A DNA stretch of 64,000 nucleotides from Myrica gale. Its lineage: Eukaryota; Streptophyta; Magnoliopsida; Fagales; Myricaceae. This document shows, piece after piece, positions 34,701-46,000 of this stretch. Where the stretch lies: assembly GCA_963930655.1 (NCBI GenBank), contig OZ005604.1, forward strand, positions 14,580,001 to 14,644,000, written 5' to 3'. Under the pieces are notes generated by a model. That model did not search any database, had not been told where the DNA came from, and saw nothing but the letters and a program-made list of their open reading frames with translations. Each line of letters starts with the position of its first letter. The first letter of the stretch is position 1. Made by a program: the position numbers and the translations under genes.

Positions 34701-37700
34701 CTGACTCGTATAATAATTCCGTTGAGGTACTGATTTCTAGATCTAGTATGCTTTTTTGGAGCTTAGTCTGGTTTCTATTATATTCATACCATCCTGATCA
34801 CATTGTGGCTCATTTTTTCAGCCGGTGGGAGTTTACGTTTGGAAGAATGCATTTTGGTAAGGTTCCCCAGCAACTTATCAAGGATATGTCATGACATTTT
34901 GTACATTATTGTTGTGTGATATAGCTAAAAGAGGTAATTCTCTTTTCTTTTCTTTTTTCTTTTCTGAGGCCTACTTTGTACTTTTCAGGGGTGTTGATCA
35001 CCAATGGGATGGTGGTTACTTTGCCACGGCTGGTGCTCAAGTAGATATATGGAATCACAATAGGTTTAGTTCTCAACTTGGATATGATTGTTTTAATCCG
35101 ATGAGTTAGTTATTCCAATAATGTTATGACAATGCCTCCGGTAATTAGGTCTCAGCCTGTAAGAAGTTTTGAGTGGGGAACAGACACTGTTATATCTGTT
35201 CGATTCAATCCTGGAGAACCAAACCTCTTGGCAACATCCGCTAGGTATGCATTTTGATTTCTCGATTAACAAGTTTTGATTGGTGATATGGGTATGGGGT
35301 ATAAATCGTAAGCTTTCTTGATTAACACTGATATTTTTTTATTTGATCGATAAGAATTGATTAACACTGATATGAATCATAGCAAGTAAAAGAAAGTTGC
35401 TGTTTGTTGACCATCATAGGTACAGGAGCTACAAATAAAAGAAATTAAAGCATAAACCTGAACTCTATTTTCACATCTCAATTCTACTCCTTTTACTTGT
35501 GAAAGGTGGAAGAAGTTTTGTATTGAGAATAAGAAACCATCTTGATCAAGTCTGGGAGTAGTATTTGGGCCCTGTCATTCCTTCAATTAATGCTAGTGTA
35601 TAAAAATTTGACGGTAGGTAAGCAAGAATAAACTAATTAGACTGTTTCATACACTACCTCAGAAGCTGTAGATATGGAATTTCCTAATTAGATGTCTTTA
35701 AGGTTCCTAAGGGCCTTTCTATTCCTTGCGTTGTGTCTTGTAGACAGTATCTGAAGGCTAGGGATCTTTTGAAGGTATGGGGTAGGGGTGCTAGGTAGGT
35801 CTGGTAAGCTTAGAAACATCCAAATATTACCAGTTTGGGGTTTTCTTCGTTTTGGATCTTAATCTTTTGGTTCATTTACGGGTGCATATGGCAAACCCTG
35901 CTTGGGCATTTTCTCATTGAGGTGACAGGTAAGCCAACCTGACCTCCAGTATAATTTCACAGATTTTGTTGCTCATTGTAACTGTTGATAGGTGCTTCTG
36001 TAGAAGAAAAAATCATCCCAAATTTTCTTAACCCAACTTCTGTAGAGGTTTTGAGCTATTTTCATTTCCCATAATTGGAGGGTTAGGTCATTAACTGGAT
36101 GATTGTGAATAACTCCCTCCACGGTTCGACTCTTTTTACCAGGTGTGGACAGTACTTTTGATAAGTACTCTGTACCTAGCTGAAGTTAATTTTCTAGTTT
36201 GTGAAGGAAGTGAAGTGATCTGTACCTAATCAATTTGTTAATAAAGGAAGTGACAACTTGCTGCTACAATTGGCAACCCTTACTTGACTAGATTGCTGAC
36301 AGATAGTTCTTGTTACGCGACGTAGGTTTAGAAAGAAAAGTGGACATTGTTGAGTATTCAATTCTTGTTTCAGTGGAATCCTTATCGATGTGAGCTACTC
36401 TTGTATGCATGTTCTATACATTTGTTTGTGTTTTTATTTTTATTTTTAAATGATCTATAGATGTTAGTGTTTTTTATTTACCTTATGAGGGAATTACGCT
36501 CTGTAGCGTTAGTGTTAAGGTGATATAATTTTTGTAATTTGTTCATCAATATTTCAATTTGCCATCCAAACTAACAACGATGATACATTGTGGGCCCAAG
36601 TTATCAGTTGCTCTCAATATGCACGATCTAACAATTAAATCTGACCGAAAATATGTCTCATGGCACAATCTTAAGGGCCAAATCTTTGGACAGTGCATAT
36701 TGGAACCTATAGGTAGTTTTGGGGGGGGGGGGGGTGCAATGTGTAAATGTTGGTAATTCAAAGGACACCTTGCAAAATTGATGATAGTTTAGGGCGCAAA
36801 ATGTAAGTTCTCCTTTATAATTAGTGATGGAAGCTGCAAAAATATTGGATCTGTGTGTGCTTTAATCGATTTGTATTCTCTATGAATCATATGCTCCTTT
36901 TTTGGAAATCAAATTTTCTATAAAGCAAATTGTGAGTTGTTTCTATATTATGTATTTGGACAGTGACCGCAGTATAACCCTGTATGATTTGCGCATGTCA
37001 TCGCCAACAAGGAAATTGATTATGCAGGTACTGTTGGCACATTTTCTATGATAATGTTGTCAATTGAGTAAATTTGCCAAGTTACTCATATATATCTTTC
37101 AAATTCTCCAAAAATGTTTCTCATAATGTTATTCTTGCAAAAGCTAAATTTTGTAGCTCTTGGATTGTTTGTGTGGGTTTTAATGTTGTATGCCTGTACC
37201 TCTCATTGTTGTTAAGATTGATATTTGGATTATACAATCCTATCTAGGAGTGATCAGATCCGAAGGAGAATTGCTTACAGGTGGGATCCCTTGCTGAGTC
37301 CTATTTCATTCGACATTCTCGGGCAGGGCCCCAGAGGAATGTGTTGAATCTCAATCCACTCAATCCTAAAGTAATAACTACAAAGAGAGAGGGAGAGAGA
37401 GAGAGAGGTTTTTTACCTTACTCCTGCTCAGCTATTTCTGATGGCACCTATGGCTGAAAGTATTGTTTAAAATTAGAAGAAGAGAGCATTTATCATTGCT
37501 GTACTCACATCTGCATTTTGGGGGCTTTTCAGTTCAAGGAAGCGATTTCGCCTGGTTGGGTCTGCCCGGCCTTAAGAAATCCAGAGTTGGAAGAGTCCCA
37601 GAAGAATACCGTTTGAGATTACCCCCGTCTTGCATTTTTCTGTTAATACTCCCCCCTCCATTTTTTTTTACTCAAAATACATTTTGGGATACATTATTGT

Positions 37701-40700
37701 CTCTTTGGATGGATGGAAATTAAAATTAAAGCATGATCAAAATTGCGAACAATGTACAGAAAATCTTACAAGATAATGACAAAAGATTCAAAATTATAGG
37801 GTAGAATGCGAGGAGATAAGGTGTCTACCTACCCCTTGATAAAACTCTTCAAACGTGGAATTTATGTCTAATTCCAATTGTTGGTCGAAAGAGTCTTGGG
37901 AAGCTTTGAATGTGTCCAAATGCTGCAGAAGGGATGAATTGTAGTTGGGCTTTAGTCATTCTCACGAATTTTTCCATTTATTTTAATTTGATGCCAAGGA
38001 AACAGTAAGGTAATTTGGTAAATTTATCTTGAATTTGAAGGAAAGGTCAAATATGGTCAGAAAGCTCTACTATTCAGGTAAAACGCTAGCTACTATAGTT
38101 ATGGAGATCCTTTTCTAAATGAAGGGGGATGGATTGGATAAACCATTTTGAAAATGAAGAAAACCTAACCTCCTGGATTAATTTTCCTCTCTAATAGTTT
38201 AATTTCTTCTGGGGAGTTTTGATGCAAAAATCATCAAGAACTACTCATGTTCCAGCTAGTTAGAAAAGGCAGGTTCAAATTTCAAACTGACTGAACTTGG
38301 GATGTATAATTTCTTCTCGAGGTTTGTACGAATGAAAATTCATATACTGGACCAAATACATGGAGTGACTAAAGTGAATTTGGGGTGCAACTTGAGGGAC
38401 CAAGGAAGAACGAACTCCCTTTGGGTTAGATATAAAAGCTGGGACACTTTACTGATCCTTTGTTGGCATGAATTTGGTCCCCTAAATTTCACGACCTCAA
38501 GGTTGAAACAGATGTGAGTATTTCTTTACGTTTTCATCTCCATGCCCCCATATCTCCTTACCCATCTTATCCCATGTTGGTGGACGTGCTCCAATAATAT
38601 CAAAAGAGGTTTGTGATTATGATAAGTACAACTTGAAAAGTTGTATGCAAGATAAACAACTAGGCTCTGTTTTTTATTTTTTTGGTGAAGATGGTGAGGT
38701 TTGCTCCTCAAAAATTCTTTCATTCTTTATTTTTCTTTTTAGAGATTCATATTTATAAGGTTCCAATTTGTTTGAGGACGCTTTGGGATCATGTTCTAAT
38801 TCGTTTCTGACAAGTTCTGAATATGTTCTTTCCTCTACTCAGAATTATGGTATCTGACAGTAATCGTTGTAATCTATCTGACTTAGTATCTTTTTTTTGC
38901 AGACAAAAACTAATTCTATTTCTTGGAACCCAATGGAGCCAATGAACTTCGCAGCTGTAAGCACAAGAATTAGATAAATATTTTTGGAATTTTCGTTGTA
39001 CGTGGGTGTGATTTCAAAATGATCTGTCTCCATCTTTATTGAGTTTCTTGGATGTTTGAGATTGAACTCAAATTTTAGTCTGATAGTGGATATCTTCTGT
39101 CAAGCTTAGGGCATTTCAAGCTTATTGGAAGGAGGGAGTACCTTAGTCTCATATAGCCTACTTTTGACAGTTACCAGTCCTTAGACTCTTACCCATCCCC
39201 ACCTTCATTAAAACATGTTGTTAGAAGTTGGACATGTTGGAGTGTTGCTTATCATAGATTATATTATCAATGAATTGCAATGGATTCACGTCATGCACCA
39301 TGATAGGATATGTTAACTTTGTGCTTTCAAATTATTCCATATTCATTTCCACCTTGGGAGTTGCGGCTTTACATTCCATGATGTTGCAGGCTAATGAGGA
39401 CTCCAACTGCTATAGCTATGACGCTAGAAAACTTGATGAAGCCAGAATGGTATACAAAGATCATGTTTCTGCAGTGTAAGATGGTTTTTGTCTACTATGG
39501 AATGCATTATCCTGTCTATGCATAATATTGTTAATTCTTGTTGAGGATGATTTTAGAAAATATCTGTGTTGAAACCTTGATTTATTTTTCTTAGGATGGA
39601 TATTGATTATTCACCAACTGGTCGAGAATTTGTTACTGGATCTTATGATAGAACAGTGAGTTCTGTCCTCATTAGGTCATGACTTATGTTCTATACTGAA
39701 TTGTGCGAGATTGTCATAGTTACTTACAATTAGTTTTATGCAGGTGAGAATATTCAATTATAATGGTGGTCACAGCCGGGAAATCTATCACACCCAGAGA
39801 ATGCAAAGGTTGGACTAGTTATAATGTTTGTTGACCTTGTGTTTTCCTGCTTTGACAGGATTTCTATTATTCAGTTCTTTAAACAAATCTTACTTCCCTT
39901 GTAAAGCCCTGACTTCAATGAAGAGGCCCTTGTGTTCTAGACTGTCTTTTGAGGGTTTCTAGCTGAAGATTGAAGATCGATTTTTCTGTAGAAGGTTTTT
40001 GTATCCTGACTGTAAGTTTCCTCTCTACATAGGGTGTTCTGCGTCAAATTTAGCTGTGATGCAAGTTATGTTATTTCTGGGAGCGATGACACCAACCTTA
40101 GGCTTTGGAAAGCTAAAGCATCAGAACAATTGGGAGTGGTAAGAATCCTGTCCTGCACATTCTGCATTTGTGTTTTAAGATTAATTCTGACATCATAATA
40201 TTTTTATTAACATCACAAGATTTGATAATGATTCTCTGCCCTGTGGTCCTGTTATTTGACATCTAAGGTTTGTACCTTTATACAAAAAGTATAAATGGTG
40301 AATGCAGGACCTGGGGTTGAAAAATAGGAAGTTTGTGATAAACCCTAGTTTCTTGTTCTTTGGACGTTAATAATTCCATCGCCTTTCCGGCTTCTGCCGT
40401 TCAGATCTTGTACCATTATTGTGTCTTCTTATAGTCCTGATTATCCGTCTTTTATGCTGCAGCTTCTTCCAAGGGAAAAGAAAAGGCATGAATACCATGA
40501 GGCTGTCAAGAATCGCTACAAACACCTTCCTGAGGTCAAGCGTATTTTGAGGTATGAAAGGATACAAACGATTTGGTTCTTAGTTCAGGCCTGAAGTTTC
40601 TCCAAAGGGTAGAGGTTGTACTAGAAAAGATTTGTCCACCTGTTGTTAAAGCTTTTGTGGGTTTGCTAGAACTAATTCATGAAGTGCTGATTAGCATCCT

Positions 40701-41748
40701 CAGTTTTAGATTATTTAAAGAAGGCTCCATCAGATGCTTACATGGTTACAATTTACCCACTTATTTGCAATTTATACACTTTGGCATGGTTGCCAATATG
40801 GAGCACTGACATGTAGGTCCCGATTGAGTTTGGCTTAGAGTTCATTTGTTATTTCAATTGATCATGCCATACTTCAACCATCATATGTTGCAAGATATAA
40901 GGGCCTGTGAGAGTGAAATTGCTGGAACAGGAATATATACTCTCCCAAATTGTTTGTTCATCTTAGAAATCCACTTTTAGACAGGATATTATTTAACACT
41001 TCAACTCGGAAATAAAATTTATCGGTTTGCAAAAGTTAACTGTCTTAAGTTGAACTCAAATAAAGTAAATGGAAAGTGATTACTGATTTCGGATTGAAGG
41101 TTAAGTTAGGAAAGAGATTGTAGTGTGTCTATTAATTTTCGATAGTAGAACACATTTTGGGAACTGCAATATGGAATAATGGCTAAACTAGATGGGACGG
41201 AGGTTGTGGCGACTGGTGCTTTGTAAGGTGCTCTGGCTTGTTCATTCGAAACAGCACAGTGGATCTATGTATCAAAGCAAGCACGCCTTTTTTTTTCATC
41301 GTACATATTGGTAATTTGCTGATCCATTTTTTGCGGAGAGGCTTTGTATAGTTTTTAGTATGCATCTGGACCTTCGTAATTCATTTTCTGCCAGAGAGGC
41401 TTTGTAAAATCGTAAGTATGCCCCAGTATCTTTTAGTAGGTGGAGGTACCTAACTCTAAGGATTCTGTTTCTCGAATAGTACCAAATTTTGTTTTGTCTC
41501 TAGGCAGAACTGCTAGCGATTTTCTGCCTTGAAGTAATGACAGATGAATATTTGAAAGGAGTAATTCACATAAGTAATTGTGCAGGCATAGGCACTTACC
41601 CTTACCAATATACAAGGCTGCTGCCCTCAGGCGCACTATGACTGACGCTGCAAGAAAGAAAGAAGAGAGAAGGAAAGCTCACAGTGCACCTGGAAGCATT
41701 TCCACGCGGTCATTACGTAAAAGAAGAATAATCACAGAAGTTGAGTGA
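31726..41748 (+). CDS. DCAF13: DDB1- and CUL4-associated factor 13 / SOF1, WD40 ribosome-biogenesis factor
   Basis: Homologue of yeast Sof1, a nucleolar component of the U3 small-subunit processome needed for 18S rRNA maturation; also a candidate CUL4-DDB1 substrate receptor. CDS exons: 31726-31791, 31881-31970, 32207-32318, 33464-33491, 34451-34549, 34657-34726, 34822-34856, 34989-35063, 35149-35244, 36964-37027, 38903-38956, 39390-39475, 39595-39655, 39744-39808, 40033-40138, 40463-40551, 41586-41748. All introns are GT-AG and in phase, giving 452 codons, the usual plant length. The N-terminus holds RVFRNYDPNLRPQEKAVEYV. WD repeats span about residues 60-360 (DIRLWDIASRR, TVRLWNVP, ISVRFNPGEPNLLATSASD, VRIFNYNGGHSR, NLRLWKAKAS). 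The basic SOF1 C-terminal domain (about 360-452) reads LLPREKKRHEYHEAVKNRYK and ends RKRRIITEVE. No disabling change is seen. The large introns carry repeats. Confidence 0.97.
32473..33180. mobile_element. Probable degenerate transposon in DCAF13 intron 3
   Basis: The left side reads cagtggtggaaccaggatttta and the right side is G/C-rich with gggggcagcagcccagggtgcccccc. Plant elements with a CAGTGGCGGAxCCAG start and a poly-G/C inner right end look like this. No coding frame and no clear target duplication were found. Boundaries are approximate. Confidence 0.35.
36721..36734. repeat. Poly-G tract in DCAF13 intron 9
   Basis: Fourteen consecutive G. The length is likely to vary or to be miscalled. 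Confidence 0.7.
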
Positions 41749-43016
41749 ATTATTTGTATGTAAGGTGCATCTGGCTAGTGTGCTTGTGCATATATGGTTC
41801 TCTCTGGTTGGATTCTCCTTGATAACCAAAAGAGTAGGCTCGAATTCCATCAGAAGTTTTCCTCTTTAGCTCAAGACATGGTCTCATAGGTTTCATTACC
41901 TTCCCCTTCATTATTCCTTGCCTGTTGTAGTCCAAAGCAAAAGAAACACGGTTCTTACGTGTATCAATTTTCACTTTACATGCGTTCATGACAAATTGAC
42001 AATAGACCCAGTAAGCTGATGGTCCTCGTGTAATACGTGTTAGTTCTTTTTCTTGTTAATACTTACCGTGTTGGGCCCTTGTTTAAGGTCTACACTCCTC
42101 CACGCTACTTGGGCTGAAATCTCACTAGGTGATGTTTGGTTGCAAAAAAATCTTTCAAATTTGTAGAAAATTTGATAGTGGTATGCATATTCATGTAGAT
42201 TGGAGTTTTATTGGTGTTTGGTGAATTTTTTGTTAGAGATATTTGATTGTAGATTGATTTTTATTGAAGTTTTTAATAATGTTTAAAAAAAAAAAAGATG
42301 ATTTGATGGAATTTTTTTTTTAGATTTTGGATGTTTTTGTGAATGTTTTTTTGCTTCAAAATAGGGAATATTTCTCTTGGCCAAACATTTAGTTGCACCT
42401 AGGAGTGGCAACTACCTCCAGATCCACGACTTCGGTCAAATGTGCAAATGTACTTACAAATAGATGCCCGTTCGACCCACTGTCCAATTAGAGAGTTTCT
42501 GAAATCTCAAGACAAAAATTTGGCATATAGGTAAGCTTGCCAGCCAATCTTCAGCTCCATCAATCTCAGTACCCGATTGTGAATGTGCTTCGAATTTAGT
42601 TCCTGCCAATTAACTAACTTTCAAATTGTCAATGGATCTTGAAGAAGATGATTAAAAAAAGTAAAGAGAAACTAGTGGACTTCTACACTTTGTTCATGAC
42701 GCCCGCAATCTGTGAATAAGACGATTACTATACTTGGGGTGACAGAAAAGCTTGTTGAGACAAGGCTCGTCCGTTGCAATTAATGGGGACATTGAACAAT
42801 AAATGTAAACTGCATATCCGGTTCAATCTTTCTTTCCTTACACGTAGATTACCACCCTCAAATTCAGAAAACCGAGATTAAGGAAGAAAATTTCTTACAG
42901 TAGCTGCAACATTACATTAAACAGTCAACCAAATTAGAAACATGTCCCTTTGCCAAAGCACAACAGAAATGCCAATAGAACTTTCTCCATATCAAGATAC
43001 AGGAACAAGAATCTGG
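41749..43016. other. Convergent 3' flanks of DCAF13 and CBP20, with a MITE-like insert
   Basis: Holds the 3' UTR of DCAF13 on the left and of CBP20 on the right, with exact ends unknown. About 42126-42402 resembles a MITE: it starts aggtgatgtttgg and ends ccaaacatttagttgcacct, imperfectly inverted. No other gene is recognised. Confidence 0.45.
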
Positions 43017-46000
43017 CTAAGTTTGTTGTTTGCGGTCATCTTCCTCCTCGTCATCAGAATCACCACTCTCACGAAATCGCGGATTCTTCTCCTGTCACAT
43101 CAAAACAAAATAGGGTTTAGACATGTAACAATAGTCGCAAATGGGGATTGCTGGCCTCTAGCAATGTCAACAACTGTGGCAGCTGCCAACTTGTAGCCAT
43201 CCAATGAAATGGATTCAGATTAGCAACAGATATTCCTCTTTTCAGCTAAACAAACTCATACAAATTATAAAGAAAAAAAATTCATATAAGCTGTGTAGCA
43301 TATTGTTCTGCAAAAGATGGCAGTTGCAGCAATTCTACAAGAGAATCCAGAGTAATTATGCCAAAAGCATCACATGGAAATTACCGGTCTGGATTCATGA
43401 TCGGAGCTTCTCCTGGATTCATGATCTGAGGTTCTCTTTGAGATCTCATGCCCATGGCGATCATCATCTCGGTGACGCTTCCGATGGTAATCTGTCACAG
43501 GAAAGCCATCGATTAGATACAATCTCTGGCCATATCAGTGTCTGGCACAATACAAAATGCCCAGAACACTATGGACCTGAAAATCCATGCTAGATAGATT
43601 CTTAAAAAGAGTTACCTCTACGATAAGAACCCCCATGAACATTGTTTCCACCATGTCTACCATCTGCAGAAGCAAACAGTCAATTGCTGAAGAAGTTAAT
43701 ATGCCTAACATCTTGAACTTTATGCCAACAATAGAGCTTCTCTAAGGGCCCAACATGCAATAGCTTGTATTAGGGCATGATTTGAAGTAACAAAGAAAGC
43801 CATAACAGTCTTTCACTCCAGTGGTATTTAAGAGCTCCAGAACTGTCCCTGTTGTAAGATTGGGGTTCATGCTGCTGCATCCATGTAAAGGGCACAGTTG
43901 AGGACTAAAGCAATTTTCCGATAATCTTTTTGTACAATTGCATTTTTTCGGTACGCGTAAATAAAAAGTATCCTCAGTGATCAGAGGTGGAACTGAACTC
44001 CATCTCTCAGCAGACCACCTAACCTTTAATGTCCCAAGAATAATTTGTACTCGAAGAGAGCAAGGATGTTCTGAACGGTAAATGATCTATGTATTGAATC
44101 TTTGAAAAAATGACCTTCTTCGAAGTCAAAATTTCTATTACATCCAGTTAGCCTTTCTTACCATACTGCCGGAATCTCCTTGTAAACCCTTCATCCATTC
44201 TTATCGTGCACTTCTCCCTTTAATAACACATGCACGTACAGTCATCCATATATGTTGGTAACCAATTCATCCCCATATAACCATAAAATTGATTGGCTAT
44301 TCAATTGTACAACAAAATTCACACAAAAATTAAATTGACGGAGGCAAATGTTATAAGCCAAACTTTTGTTCAACGGTTTACAATTGCATTTTTAACAACA
44401 GGAAAGTGCACTCAAGATTATCTTCTCAAACCATGGTCAGAGCCAACCTTTGGGGCCTGACTATGATTGGCCATGGCTGCACCTCACCAGGCTGAGTCAG
44501 ATGTATCATTTATTAAATTTCAAATTTGGCCAATTCAAAATAAATTTGTGACCACAATGTTCTAGATATGCCTGACTTAAGCGAAAGAGCCAAAGATTGG
44601 TCTCAGCAACAAATGCCACATCATCAACTATAGTTGTAGTTTATAGCCTAGAGATCTGTGAATGGAATTGCTTTGAATAACTTACACTGTTGTGGCATAA
44701 CTGGAGGAAAAGAGCCCACTGAACCACCACTATAATCTACAAGCTGCCTTTGTGTTTCAAGCTCCCTCTGAACTAATTTTCCATAACCACCTCTAGGTAT
44801 GACATGTTAAGGGAACTAACCCAGCTTCTCTAAACTTTTTTAGCTAATAGCTCGGAATAACAAAATACAAAGGCATCACTTGGTCAGCATTGTGGAACAA
44901 TCTGTCCAAGCGAGCACATGTCAGATGAGAATAATTTGCAGCGCATAACAAATATATTTGAAGAATGCAAACAAGGTACAAAAGAGGAACTTATATTATA
45001 TTTAGATTGATAGAGCTAATATTAAATGTTACATGCATGCCAAGTCCAAGATCCCACAGATGAAAATGAAATGCATTTACAGCAAAAGTGAAAATCACCT
45101 ACAAAGTCATATTTGATTAGTTATCTTCAGGCTAAACATCAGATGAAATAGCCTCAAATCTTATTCACTGATATATTCCGATGAACAACTGTACTAGTGG
45201 AATTTTGCATGACCTCTTGAGAGAGAGAGAGAGAGAGAGATTGTTATCTGCAGAATCAATTAACTAAACATGCGTTTAGGTGAATGATCTGGCTCAATAT
45301 GACAGGAAAAACGCAATATGCTGAGAAGTAAAACAGCATTTAGAGAAAGGACAGGGGGGAGGGTGTTAGAAGCTCCTAGAAGCTAGAACTGCCTTGAAAC
45401 ACTATTTGAGTTTGCAACTCGAGCACCCTTCACCGAGTAGGATTCCAATTCTTAAGAAACAACCAAGACCCAAAAAGAGACTAAAGAATTTATTCATTTG
45501 TGGGCTAGCAAGTTGGGATCAAAACCAAAATAATATCTGCGCAATTTATACACACAAACAGACATAATCCATTTGCGAAGCCAAAACTTAATTCACAGGA
45601 CAGCATAAACTTCAGGAAATCTAACTTCCTATCTATTTAGCATCCATGTCAAACATTCGTCAGTTCACTATAGGTATTAAAATTCCAATGAGATCCTCCA
45701 CTTCTCACATATTTTCAATAATGTAAATCACAAATCAAATAGAACGCACAATATATTAACTGACTAGTAGAATAAGCAAACAAAGACTTGTAATAGTTAT
45801 AACATGTGAATCAGAAGGATATCAGGATCATAGTCGGTACGATACTCATCGCGGACCTGTATGAACAAAGATAGACCTAATTAAAGAAAGGGAAAAGGGA
45901 GACCTCAGGAAAAAAAGGAAGGAACCAAAACTCACCTGTCCACCACTTCGACCACGACCCCATTGCCTTCCCTCCAGGAATCCCCAGTCAAAATCAACAC

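Noticed and set aside
45219-45241. GA dinucleotide runs here, near 37387 and near 56465
   Set aside because: Ordinary microsatellites; no sign of function beyond possible length variation.
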